A stretch of DNA of 64,000 bases from Cryptomeria japonica (lineage: Eukaryota > Streptophyta > Pinopsida > Cupressales > Cupressaceae): assembly GCF_030272615.1 (NCBI RefSeq), contig NC_081406.1, forward strand, positions 115,413,783 through 115,477,782, read 5' to 3'. Below are positions 46,090 to 57,375 of this stretch, one piece after another. The position numbers and the translations under genes are program-made. Every line of letters starts with the position of its first letter. Positions within the stretch are counted from its first letter, which is position 1. The notes under the pieces were generated by a model. The model was not told the origin of the DNA and made no database searches. It saw only the letters and a list, made by a program, of their open reading frames with translations.

Positions 46090-49000
46090 TTCTTTGAAAT
46101 AGCATCTGGATCTTCAAGCTCCTACTTTCATCATAAATCCCATTGTTATCGAAGTTAAGGATAGGCTGAGACCAGTCTTCAATGAGGTTCCCCTAATAGC
46201 TAAGAAGGAAGACTTTGCAGGAGCATTTTCTAGGGTTCCTGATGACATGATATATGTTGAAGATGTAAGGGCATACATTCACTGCACCTTGGAGGATCTA
46301 AGAATAGAGGAGATCAAAGTCATGTATCAATCCGTGATATTGGGTAGCTCCAGAACCATCAAGTCAGAATACAAGGCCATTGAGGATCTAGGGTTAACCT
46401 GTATCGTATACATACCAGCATTCAAAGATGAGATCATCAGATACGTTCTAAGCAGGGTTCACAACAAGTTTATCTTGATAGATCGGCCTTACATGATCAC
46501 CAAGGAGGATATTCAAGCATTCCTTGACCTCCCCAAGGCTGGACAAGAACTTGGCAAGAAGATCTCTAACATAGAGGTTGAGAAACTCACCAGTGCAACT
46601 CATGATAGCAGATCAATGAGGATCAACACAATCACCGACATTGATGTAAAATTTTCAAGCATGATAATAGGTTATAAGGTAACTCAATTTAGCCGATTGA
46701 ATTCAGTTGCTAGTTCTTGCATTCATGCTGCATATCAGATGCAGAGGAATGATGAAAAATATGATTTATGTGAATGGTTAAGGAGTGAATTGATGTTGAA
46801 TCTTGGAAAGATCAAGGGAGTTAAGAAAGAAACTTTTAGATATGAAAATCTCATTATTTGTCTGATGCTTTACTTCATGAATGAGCTACCTATTCTAGGA
46901 AAGAAGCGTTGGGCTCATGACATACTAGTAGGTATGCAGATCAAGGAAGCAATCACCAGTCTTGGTACTGAAAGAGATGAGAAACTTTGGGGTTATTTCA
47001 AAACATTTTAGGAAAACATGAGGCATAGGGAGAGATTATGAAAGAACATTGTGGAGAAGTACTCCACTGATATTTGTTTCATGGTGACGACCGATGAAAC
47101 CCTCATGGAGGTAGTAGAACCATGGACCATATGGGTCACAGAGCTTGGATATGAGGTGGATGATAACTTTCTAGACCTCTATGCAAAAATGTTGCTAGAT
47201 ACCCCATTGGATGACAAGACCAAACATTTTGGTATTGCAGAAGAGAAGGCCTTTGAAGTCAAAATTGACTTCAATGGGAAGAGAAGGGAGAAGAAAATAG
47301 AAAAGATGTCTACATTTATGTAGAATGTCATTCATAGAATAAACATTGAAATGGGTTATGGATCTAAACCACCAGTAGAACCGGCAATGGCTGGTACTCC
47401 AGAAGAGAAGAAGCCTGAAACTTACATTTCTACCATCATTTTTGATTTTGATCCAGAGGAAAATGAACCTCTAGCTTTCAGAAGGGTACAAAAGAAGAAA
47501 GCAGATCAACCACCGATAGAGGAGAAGAAGGTGGAGCCAAGGAGGAAACTTGTTAGAAAGGTACAAAACCTACTGCACCCCCACCTCCAGCAAGGGAGCC
47601 TACATAAAAAAGAAAACTAGTTACATCTACTCCAGCAACCCCTAGCAAAAAGAAGAAGAGTGATGATACTGAGTTCGGTAAGGCCAAAATGACCTATGCT
47701 GAATTAATTGATGAAATTACAAATGATGGAATTTTGAAAAATGTATCTATGTATTATGAGAGTTTAGAAGAAAATGACTAGCATGATATAGAAGAGGAAA
47801 TTTTATTACATATACATATTTGTAAGAAAGCCTTGGTATAAATTTTGAAGGAAATACCTCTATCATTGTACAATAAACTAGATGCTAGAAGACTTGACGC
47901 AGTCAAAAGGGATAGGGAGATCAAAGAGGTAGAAATTTTGAATTTATGTGGTGCTATTAGTAATAAGGAAATGAAGAGATGTATTGATGTTGCTAATAGG
48001 ATAGTATTTTGTAGCAAACCCTGACAGATAAGCCTAATGATGGGCAGAGTTAATAAGGTGATAAATGAGACCAGTGAGGGTTGGGCAAAATTCTTTCAGA
48101 TGAATCCAGACTTTCTTACATCTCATGAAGATTTTTTTAAGTCAACAACTTCCACCATTCCAAATAAATCAAAAGGGAAAGGTATTTTGGAAAGTTCTGA
48201 ACCAATTTTGAATATACCGATAGAAAGTAAGGGTGTACAGGCACCACTGGTAGCTAAGGAGAGTGTACAGTCCATACTGGAAGAAACCATTTTTTAGCAA
48301 GGAAATGTACAGGATACTAGGAATATTGTGTATAATACTCCATCGGCAATAATGGTCACTGCACCAAGTGGCGAAGCCACCTGTGCAAAGGAGGGTAAGG
48401 TAAAAGATAAGGGAACTAAGACTACACCGGTAGTAGACATTGATGATTCCTCGATAAAGATTTTGGCAATTGACACTTCTCAAGTTGAGAAGAAATCAAT
48501 AACTAAGATTTGTCCCATTGAATTAATGATGGAGCCACTCAAAAGCTACTAAAGGAGGGATCAATAGATAAGGGAATAATTGATCAATCAGTTACAATTT
48601 TGCATAGATTAATACTTGATTGCATGATTGGGAATGAAGCAAGCCCTTCCGAAAAACTCAAAACACTAACAAAGAACATATCTAATAGTTTTTAATCAAT
48701 GCAACAAATATCAGACCGACAGGCATTAGAAAGATTCACTATAGCTAAAAGAGCAACCTCTAATCAAATCATTGTAACGGAGAAGAAGAAAATTGAAGAT
48801 AAACTTATTCTTATTGAGAACTGTTTAAAACAATGTACAAATATCTATAGGGTCTGTTGTAACATAGAAATTCTTACAACAAATGTAGACAGAAAATTGA
48901 AGGAGTTGCATGATAAGATAGCTAACATTGGAAATTCTTTTGATGGATTGACCTCTCTAACAACATCTGGTGATGGTCAAATTTTGTCTCTAGAGAATCA

Positions 49001-49272
49001 ATTTTTTTCCTTGGAGAAGGAGAGAGAAAAGATCATATAGAGAGAAAGAAGTCTTAGAGGACTTGTGAGTCCAAGATTGAATTCACTAGGTGTACATAAG
49101 AGAGAGTGTATGGATATGATTTCTAAACCCACACCAATAGAAGTATCAAAGAAGGAAACACTAACACACTTACTAACAGAAGTATCAGAGAAGGAAACAC
49201 TAAGACACTTACTAAGTGGACTAGTACCCATATCTGAAACTTTCAAAACTAGTTGGGATACATACCTATAGT
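46090..49272 (+). pseudogene. ORF X of element H: second copy of the unrecognised retrotransposon protein
   Basis: The best preserved part is 46247-47011 (254 codons open), including IIRYVLSRVHNKFILIDRPY, SCIHAAYQMQRNDEKYDLCE and MQIKEAITSLGTERDEKLWG. This aligns colinearly with element D's minus-strand ORF X (HAAYRMIKEDAEYNLC, RQIKESVQAVGSTYPETLNR). Further segments: 47051-47323 (ELGYEVDDNFLDLYAKMLLD, matching IGYEVVNDILIVYASTLL in D), a basic/proline stretch (47351-47640), a helical part (47690-48120: YYESLEENDxHDIEEEILL type), a low-complexity stretch (48160-48550) and a coiled coil (48699-49271). About ten stops or frameshifts. Upstream codons from about 46090 belong to the same protein. 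No enzymatic motif is visible and the function is unknown. Confidence 0.75.
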
Positions 49273-49376
49273 TGTTGGATAAGGCTTACCTGAAAATTTT
49301 GAAGTTAGTCAAGCTCCGATAAAATAAACAATATTTATTCATTATTTTGTTCTGAATTCTTTCAATTCTTTCAACA

Positions 49377-49404
49377 CCCTTTGGCCTTGATGCCAAAGGG
49401 GGAG
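49377..49404 (+). other. Palindrome with upstream polypurine-tract copy in element H
   Basis: CCCTTTGGC-CTTGAT-GCCAAAGGG is a perfect 9-bp stem with a 6-base loop, immediately followed by GGAG. Bases 49390-49404 (ATGCCAAAGGGGGAG) repeat the true polypurine tract found 150 bp downstream. It could be a second priming site or a leftover of a duplication. Confidence 0.8.
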
Positions 49405-49530
49405 TGTATATATGTGAAAAATATCAAACAGGAACATATGGGAAGGATATCAGAACATCAGAAGGAGTGTATTGCTTAAGGGGAGCATATTTCAGTTGGA
49501 CGGACAAGGAATCCATTTTTCACATGAGTG

Positions 49531-49556
49531 TTGCCATCAATGCCAAAGGGGGAGAT
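49531..49556 (+). other. Polypurine tract of element H with hairpin arm
   Basis: TTGCCATCAATGCCAAAGGGGGAGAT directly before the LTR start TGTTGG. TTGCCATCAATG (49531-49542) is the exact inverted complement of CATTGATGGCAA inside the LTR (49594-49605), so the tract and LTR start sit in the loop of a 12-bp stem. Confidence 0.88.
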
Positions 49557-50434
49557 TGTTGGCAATTGACACTCATTGGATTCATTTTGTTGTCATTGAT
49601 GGCAAAAATATTAGATGGGAGTCATAAAATGTCATTAGGAGGCATTCACCGGCATTGAGCATCCAAGATTACAACCGACACCAGCACCGACACTGGCATT
49701 GGCACCGACATCCAACACTTCAGGGAAGCCGACATCAAGGAAGATTTATTTGTAAAATCATTTTGTAATTATTGTATGAGGCTGACATTATATACCTTTT
49801 TGTATCGTGAGCCAACATAAGGTATATTGTTTGTAATGAGTATATAGGTCAATGTGTTAGGTCATTATGACATGTAATGAAGTAAGAGTAGAACTTGTGG
49901 CTATGGATTGTGGAATGCGAAGATCATTTGTATGCGAATGTTGTATCATGCAATGATTCGTAAATGTTTTGGAAGACATTCTTGGAGGGAAGGTGATACT
50001 GGCAGTAGTGTTCAGGGTTTATGAACCGGTACAGAGCAAAATTATAATCGAAACTCTTTTTGGCATAATAGATGCATTTTGTGAGTTCATTTTCATTGTT
50101 TTCTTTCAGTAGAAGCTTTCAGTCAGTGAGACTCTTTAGTGATGATAAGTGTGCCTTCCTACATGTGCAGGTCCCCTCTTTATGTAATATATTTCATATG
50201 GCCAATGAATTGATATTGTGGGTCACAAATCTCACTGTGGTTTTCCCTCTTTGAGGTTTTGCACGTATAAATTCTATGTGTTATGGTGTTCATTCATGTG
50301 GATGGTTTATTTGCTTCAATTTATATGTTTATTTGTTTACCGGTTTATATGTGTATGGTATAAAGGCATAAAATCTTATCTTATTGGCAAAACACTAATT
50401 CACCCCCCCCTCTCAGTGTTCTTGGATCCCAACA
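49557..50434 (+). repeat. 3' LTR of element H
   Basis: 878 bp, TGTTGGCAATTG...GGATCCCAACA, with a C-tract and CTCTCAGTG near the end. It shares short blocks with the family-A LTR (GTGCCTTCCTACATGTGCAG, a GGTTTTCCCTCTTTGAGG-like block, CCCCCCTCTCAG), showing distant relationship. No matching 5' LTR of this type was found in the window, so H is 5'-truncated or recombined with the family-A element. Confidence 0.85.
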
Positions 50435-52786
50435 TATACCGATAAACAATGCAACTCAACAATAAAATAGATAATCAACACAATGCAACCATACTACATA
50501 ACACCATGATTTGTACGTGGAAAACCCGGTAAAGGGAAAAACCATGGTGGGAAGCCTACCCACAGTCAGATGATACTTCTATGGAAAGTATGTGATACAA
50601 TGAGGGGCCTGCACATGCAGGAAGGCACACTGCCTAGAGCACATTTCTCATTACAAAAGAGTCTCACTGACTACAAAGAGGTTAAAACCACCTCAAGATA
50701 ATTGGACAACAATCTAGTAGAATGAACTGCCAGAGATAGCATCTACCATGCCTAATTATAGTCTTGATTAAGCTCAATACTGGAGGCCTTTGACCTCTTG
50801 CATAAACCCAATTCGATCTTCAATGATCGACCTAATCCTCTGCCTGAATGATATTGCAATATTCACACATTACATTCTTTTTCTTTTTCTTCACACTACT
50901 ACTATCATGATCTGCAATGAGATCTTACATTGATTTATACAAACCCTAAGGCCTAAACCAATTAGGTTGGCCACCTAAAAGATATTACAATAAGATCATT
51001 ACATACATCCATATTACAATGATATGTCATGTTGGCTTTAGACCAAAATAATATTAACCAATCCATAAATCATCCCAGCAACGTGTAGAGAACACGTTAA
51101 CATGATATTGGTCCATAACTGATGTGGACACAAATGGACCCAGCTCAAACTTAACAATACAAGACCCTTTGAGACTTTACAAACTACCTCAATGTATTGA
51201 CAAAGAAAAATCATTGCAAAACTACCACCTTGCTGCCATATTGATAGATCCTTACACAGTCACCCATAACTTTTGAAAATGATAAAATTTATTCAATCTC
51301 TCTGGTGAAAGTCTTTGTAACTTGGTTATACAAAACATATCCAAAACTCATAAAAATCCAACGGTGGAAATGTGAGATATGGCTCCTGTATTAGGACTAT
51401 ATTTTCTGCAATAGTCTGCCCCTAAAATTTCAGACCTTTACTCCCACAATGCACATGTCATCTTGTGCATGGCCTCCTGAAACCAAATCTTATGAAAATA
51501 TAAAATATAATACACCATCATACCCATTTTTGGGGTTAGATCAATCTAGAAATAAAATATACAACATTTTCATGCTCACTATTAACCCTATGGCAGGGAT
51601 ATGACTGTTTTCACAAGAAATTAGACATCTTCACCAAAACAAAACCAAATCACTTCAAACCAAAGCCAAAATAAACTTATTTAATTATATAAAAATCTCC
51701 AACCATGAAGGAATGAAAACTAATTCATAAAAGCACTCAAAACAATGGAAAATCAGACTGTTCTATGTGGAAACCTGGGAAATACACATGAAAATCAGAT
51801 TTTTATTGCTTCAAAACTCCAAACCTGATCAAAAAACCTTTACCAACCACCACAAATGATTAAATTTAATCCATTTATAACCCTCAAGGCCTTCTAGGTT
51901 GAAATCCAACCTAAAACCAACTTATAACTAACTTATGACAACTTTTTGCATTCTTGACAACTTTTTGACAACAAAAAGTTGCTCCAAAGTTGTCAAGTTT
52001 GACAACTATGTATGTCAACTTGCCAAAACTATATATAAAACTTATAAAAAATTAAAATGGTCATTAGATGACCTTATAAACATATTTTATCCACCTAAAC
52101 ACACTTCTACCCCAAAAGCCCAATTTTAGCCTTTCCTAGGCCTAATTGCTCAAAATGGCAATTTTACACTTTTTGACCATTACATTGCATTTCACTACAT
52201 TTTATGGCTCACATGGCCATGCTAAATCATTTAAAGACATTATAGGTCTTGTTTGTCTTCATTTTTCATCAAATCCTCCATAGGGCCTATCAGTGACCCT
52301 GCTCCACCTTGTCTTCCTGGGTGCTCCTACACTAATAACCTAGATAGGCACCAAACCTATTCTGAGTCCACCATGCCAAAGAAATGTATCCAACTATTTG
52401 AAGGATGATTAGAGATCTTCTACATCCTAGAGACCGCACCAACACCACTTATGCATCATGTTAGGGATTCTCAATAAAAGCTTTGCCGGTAAAACCTTAA
52501 ACCTATGCCGGTAAGGGTTTACTAGAGTGTATGATAGCATCTGACTACCAAGTCAATGCCAAATGACCAAGAAATGCTCCAGAAGCATGTAACACATAGA
52601 ACAAAACATATTCCATTGACCCAAACATATGGGAAGTGTCCAACAGATAGACTCTTCTGCTAGTAACACTAGATCTTCTGCCGATAACCAAAACCTATCT
52701 ACTGGTAACCAACCATAATAGCTAGTGTTGACATCAATGACAAAACATGAATGCAACACATAATCAATCCTTCCATATTGCCAACA
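50435..52786 (-). repeat. Family-A LTR in inverted orientation, 3' end truncated, interrupted by solo LTR I
   Basis: On the minus strand it starts TGTTGGCAATATGGAAGG at 52786, matches 11451-12014 (52730-52340) and 43411-43900 (51119-50435), and stops about 120 bp before the usual LTR end, exactly where LTR H ends. It is the best guide to the uninterrupted family-A LTR because it is intact across the B insertion point (50968 region: GGTGGCCAACCTAATTGG). Confidence 0.88.
51120..52334 (-). mobile_element. 1.2-kb solo LTR (I)
   Basis: Perfect ATAAC duplications at 51115-51119 and 52335-52339. On the minus strand it begins TAGTGTAGGAGCACCC and ends GTCCACATCA. The start resembles LTR B (TGATGCAGGAGCATCC), with TG mutated to TA. 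No reading frames of note: a short plus-strand frame at 51935-52129 shows nothing recognisable. AT-rich with TTGACAAC repeats near 51940-52010. Confidence 0.85.
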
Positions 52787-52989
52787 CCATTAAATCTTGA
52801 GGAAGGTGAATCAAATTATAGATTCATTAGCAGTTTTTGATAGATCATCAGAACCTATGACTATTCTAAAATAAATCTAGATTTTCTATGGAGCTAGTAT
52901 CTGTCCCAACAATGCTAGATAATGTCACCAATTTCTAATTATTTGACGATGACCACTAGATATCATTGACTTTATCATGAATACTAGAA

Positions 52990-53640
52990 TATTTTCTAGC
53001 CAAGTTATAGACAAAAAGGATAGAGATCCTTCTGAGATAAGCAATGATGGTCAAGTCAACCTTGAGACAAATGCTATCTTGAAAGGGATGGTGGCATTAT
53101 AAAGGATTTTCGATTACAATGAAGCTACCAAGAGAAAGAGACCCTCTACAAAATTAGGAGGAAATAAGTGTGACCTTTATAATCTAGGCGATGAACAAGA
53201 CAAGAGAAAAGTGATCATTGGGAAAATTTGCATGCCACAAGAAAGGAGTGGAATCATAAGGTCTCTTAAGGCCTACCAGAATGTCATAGAATGAAGTTAT
53301 GATGAATTAAAAATGTATGATACCTTGGCGATTATATATACCATCCTTTTCAAGTCTAAAACCAAGCACTTAAATAAGAGATAGAAATCAATGGATGTTT
53401 TGATAGAAACCATGATTTTAGAAAAGAAGTGCAAAAATTGATAAACACTAGAATCATTTTCCTGAGAAAAAATTCTACTTCTAGGTTGCCAATTTGGTAC
53501 CCTTTTAAAAAAAATTGGAGAGATTGGGTTGCGCATGGAATTCCAAAATCTAAATTGAGTTTCAAAGAAGGACAACTATTGACTCCCTTCATTAGACAAA
53601 GTAATGTTGATTGCAAATGAGTTCCAAATGAGGTCATTCT
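52990..53640 (+). pseudogene. Ty3/gypsy reverse transcriptase fragment (heavily decayed)
   Basis: Across several frames the plus strand gives the string of signposts found at the start of plant gypsy RT: CDLYNLGDEQDKRKVIIGKI (about 53165-53225), RSLKAYQNVIE then SYDELKMYDTLA (53260-53330), LFKSKTKHLNKR (about 53345-53385), then KLINTRIIF and VAHGIPKSKL (53430-53560). No catalytic YxDD motif is recognisable. Downstream to about 54150 the sequence may continue the same element but I cannot support it. Confidence 0.6.
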
Positions 53641-54728
53641 TAGATGACTATTTAGATAACCTCATCGTGTGGCCGTGAAAAATGAAAAAGAAAGAAGAAT
53701 CATTTGCATAAGATTTTGAGTTGCATCAAGATGGGCCCAATAATTGGTGACCCATTTTTAAAGCATGCTTTCAAGAAGAGCTCTCCCACAAAATATCTTA
53801 TGAGACTTAGATCCTATAACATTTATAAGAATGATCAAATTTAGGGATGGGTGAAATCATATCCACTAGAGATTCAACATTCTTACTTGTGAAATACCTT
53901 TAGGATAATTTTTTGAGGATAGTTGCTTTAAGGAGTTATTTTTTAGAGCCACCAAATCGTCAATATGAACTATTGGGTTGAAGTCAATTGAGGCAATATA
54001 AAGGATAGACAAAAAATAGCACAATAAATGTGAAAGAGAAAAGGATTTTTCCTATGCCAAGGGCATGGAGTGACATTAATGGAAGCCAAGAATTGTAGGA
54101 AAAACATAAACCCTAGGATACACAACATCAAAAAGATATTTTTACTATGCATTGTTTAAATTAAGTTATTTATTAGCGTGTTTAGAAAAGTGATATATTT
54201 TATTTATAAAATTGAAAGCAAGTCACTTGACCCGTCTCTCATTACTATTGTAAAATTTCAATATCATATGATATATGCATGAAACACAAGAAGTATAATT
54301 AATTTTAATTGCTCTAATGGCATTTGGTGGCTGACGATAAATCCCCTTAAAAGACGTGGACATTAAAAACCATAAAGCATGTAGGGTCTAAATATGAATA
54401 AAGTAATGATAACAATTAAAAACATAAATTATCAAGAAAAACACAAATCATCAAGAATTTACCTTAACAATAGTAGCAAGATTTGAAGATTGTCATATCT
54501 ATGAATATCCTTTATATTCCCATTTAAAATATATGTACTCATAAAAAAAATTAAAAAAAAAAAGATCTTGAAAATATTTTTAAAAATTAAAAATTTATTT
54601 TTTAATTTGAATTTTTTTTATCTAATAAAAAAGTTAGCCATGAAAAAATTCTCGCAAAAACAAAATTTTACTGTAATAAAGTTTTGCCCATTTAACATAT
54701 ATGTTTCCAATTACTAATTTAACATAGT
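53641..54728. other. Intergenic, no gene seen
   Basis: AT-rich DNA between the gypsy fragment and the receptor-kinase promoter. Homopolymer A runs at 54543-54560 and poor coding statistics on both strands. Nothing recognisable. Confidence 0.5.
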
Positions 54729-54885
54729 TTTGAAACTTCCTTATGAACCATTTTGTGGAATTCTAATATTTTGTGTGGTCATGCATTATTCTCATAGTTC
54801 AAAGAAAGGGCGTGGAATTTTACAAGGAATATGGCAGAAAGAGGGAATCGAAGTCGGTGGGGAATACGTGTAAAAATTTTATTGA
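54729..54885 (+). promoter_or_regulatory. Proximal promoter block of the receptor-like kinase gene (duplicated at 58741-58912)
   Basis: Roughly 150 bp ending about 170 bp before the ATG. It includes GAACCATTTTGTGGAATTC, CAAAGAAAGGGCGTGGAATT and AGGGAATCGAAGTCGGTGGG, all of which recur in diverged form 4 kb downstream. Role as promoter is inferred from position; no convincing TATA box was identified. Confidence 0.5.
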
Positions 54886-55054
54886 TAAAAGGAGTCAAAT
54901 TGGCGTATTGACTCCTCTACTTTGGCTACCGTCTTCCTTACGCCGGGTCTTTCTCTCGGTTTTCTTTCGCATATCTATCTCTTCTATTAACCTGCGATTC
55001 ATCCTTCCTCTTTACTTCATTTCTATTACTCTTTTCTTCTTACTCTTGTAACGT

Positions 55055-57375
55055 ATGAAGATGAAAATGGAAGCCCTGCTACCTCGTAATCTTTGCCATT
55101 TTCAGTATACCAGTCTACCCCCTGTATGCCTCCTGCGCTTCCTCTTTTTCGTCTTCACAATATCCATATCATGCCTCGCTTCTTCATCTCGAACTTGTCC
55201 AGGCTTTAAGTGCGGGAAGCATTTTTTTCCATATCCTTTTGGGGCGATGAACAGCGGCTGTGGTGACCCCTCACTTCAGCTTGAATGTGATCGTGACGTG
55301 AATATGACTGTAATTAATATTGGTGGCTATCAATACTACTTATGGTATCTCCCTGAATTTTGGCAAGAGCATCACTTGAAAATAATTGAGAAAAATCTGT
55401 GGAGGGAGGGATGCAATCCATTGGTGAGGAAGCATACAACAGAAATCTTGTCTACTAGCCTTCGATTTAATATTACCGATGACTACAGGTATTTAACTCT
55501 ATGGGAGGGATGCCCTCCTAAAACAATTGAGGATAAACTAGTGTCTCCATTGCAATGTAATTATAGTTGGTACTTTAATTTGACGGAAGAGTCGAATTTG
55601 GGTAGTATGTGTAAATCGGAAGTTACATTCCCAGTTGAGAACTTACAAATTCCTGTAGGGCAAGAATTACAAGATCAAGGGTTCCGAATTAAATGGATAC
55701 CCAACGAAACCTGTACTGTTTGCGAGGTTAGTGGCGGGTTTTGTGCATATCACATCAATTCGACGCAGATTTATTGTGATCGGAGTAAAAGTGAGTGTTG
55801 ATTTCTTGTCTAATAAATTTACAGAAATTTATTGCTTTGTAAGGCGAACGACCTGAAACTTTAGGAATCTATTTTCGAAACATATATACTGTTTACCAAA
55901 TTTCTTGATATTTTTTTAATAAAACGTTGGTCACAATTGTGTGTGTGGCATTGCAGAGAAGCCTCCAGCCAAGGCTATTATTCTAGGTGAGCATCCCTGG
56001 GCATAAAATCTAAAATAATTTTGGTGAATTTATTGATTGAGGCTTTATGAGATGATGTGTGCATTCCATTGGAAACAATTTTTCATTGGATTTGTTGAAT
56101 TTTATGGATTGAGTCGTTGTGGACAATTCGAGGACTAAAACTGCCATCATCGTAAATGAACACCCTTTCTTCCTTAGTATAAATTCATCTCTCTATATTC
56201 TTTTATCTTTGTCTTTCATTGATGTGAATATAAGTCTTTCAACTTGAGCCTTTTATTCAGGTGGGCTCATTGGAACCGCTGCATTGTTACTGATGGGATC
56301 ATTACTTCTGTTCCTTAATCGGAAGAGGTGTTTACCCACTTCCTCTCACAATCCTGATCTTTCTAACGTGGAGAAATTCCTGCAAGATTATGTTCATCAA
56401 ATGCCATGTAGATATTCATACTCTCAGCTGACGAAGATCAGCAATAACTTTGCACACAGAGTTGGGGAAGGAGGTTTTGGTGTAGTCTATAAAGGGAAAC
56501 TATCTACTGGCGATCTGGTGGCCGTAAAAATACTTGATCAGTCTAGGCACTCTGAGAACCAATTCATGAATGAAGTAGCAACCATCGGAAGGATCCATCA
56601 TGTCCATTTGGTTCGCCTCATGGGATATTGCTATGAAGAACACAGAAACGCATTGGTGTATGAGTACATGGATAATGGATCTCTAGACAAGTTTATATTT
56701 GCAGGAAGAGAGAAGGAACAAATCCTCAATTGGGCACAGCTGGATTCAATTGCCTTAGGTGCAGCTCGTGGAATCGCCTATTTACACCAAGATTGTGACA
56801 ATCGTATCATTCATTTCGACATAAAACCCCACAACATATTACTGGATGAAGAGTTCACACCAAAGGTAGCTGATTTCGGTCTGGCTAAAATCTGTGGGAA
56901 GAAAAAGGATCATATATCAATGACAGCAGCAAGAGGAACACCAGGATATGCTGCGCCAGAGGTTTGGAATAGAAATTTGGGACCTGTAACGGACAAGTCA
57001 GATGTTTACAGTTTTGGAATGGTATTATTGGAGATGGTCGGAGGAAGAAAGAATGTTGGTGTGCAGGTAAGCCGGTCCAGTCAATTGTATTTTCCGGAGT
57101 GGGCATTCAAGTTGATGGAGAATGAGCAGTTGGAGAGGGTGTTGAGAGGAAGTGGTAAGGCAGAAATAGAATGTGAAGAGAAGGAGAAAGCTATAAGGCT
57201 GGCCAAAGTAGGACTGTGGTGCATTCAGTACAATTCAAGAGATCGACCGAGCATGAGCAGAGTGGTTCAAATGTTGGAAGGAAATGGTGATGATATAACC
57301 AATCCTTCCCTGCCTTTCAATTCATCAATTAGGGCTGCACCTTCAATAGATTCAAGTGAAGAGTCTTCTGTGTAG
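55055..57375 (+). CDS. LRK10L-type receptor-like protein kinase (GUB_WAK ectodomain, non-RD kinase)
   Basis: Three exons: 55055-55790 (donor GTGAGT), 55957-55986 (30-base mini-exon, GCAG acceptor, GTGAGC donor) and 56261-57375 (TTCAG acceptor). They join in frame into 626 residues. Residues 1-42 include a hydrophobic signal segment (CLLRFLFFVFTISI). A GUB_WAK_bind domain starts at CPGFKCGKHFFPYPFG (about 48). A WAK-associated Cys motif CTVCEVSGGFC lies at about 223-233, and there are several N-glycosylation sites. The transmembrane helix (about 252-274) spans the exon 2/3 junction. Kinase: GEGGFG 324-329, Lys345 in VAVK, catalytic HFDIKPHN with Asp442, DFG 460-462, GTPGYAAPEV activation loop. 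HFD instead of HRD makes it non-RD, typical of this family. Complete and apparently functional: plasma-membrane Ser/Thr kinase, probably in cell-wall or pathogen signalling by family analogy. ATGs at codons 3 and 5 are alternative starts. Confidence 0.95.
55791..55956 (+). other. Intron 1 of the receptor-like kinase gene
   Basis: 166 bp, AAA|GTGAGT to TTGCAG|AGAAG. Without removal the frame stops four codons after the donor. Confidence 0.9.
55987..56260 (+). other. Intron 2 of the receptor-like kinase gene
   Basis: 274 bp, CTAG|GTGAGC to TTTTATTCAG|GTGGG. Splicing restores the transmembrane helix reading AIILGGLIGTAALLLMG. Confidence 0.9.

Noticed and set aside
43411-50434. Treating 43.4-50.4 kb as one intact element with LTRs A and H
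   Set aside because: The two LTRs are only distantly related and the interior changes family twice, so it is a composite and not a single insertion.
54773-55051. Reading frame directly upstream of the kinase gene
   Set aside because: It overlaps the promoter/5' untranslated region, has no domain, and its counterpart in the duplicated promoter is not conserved as a frame.
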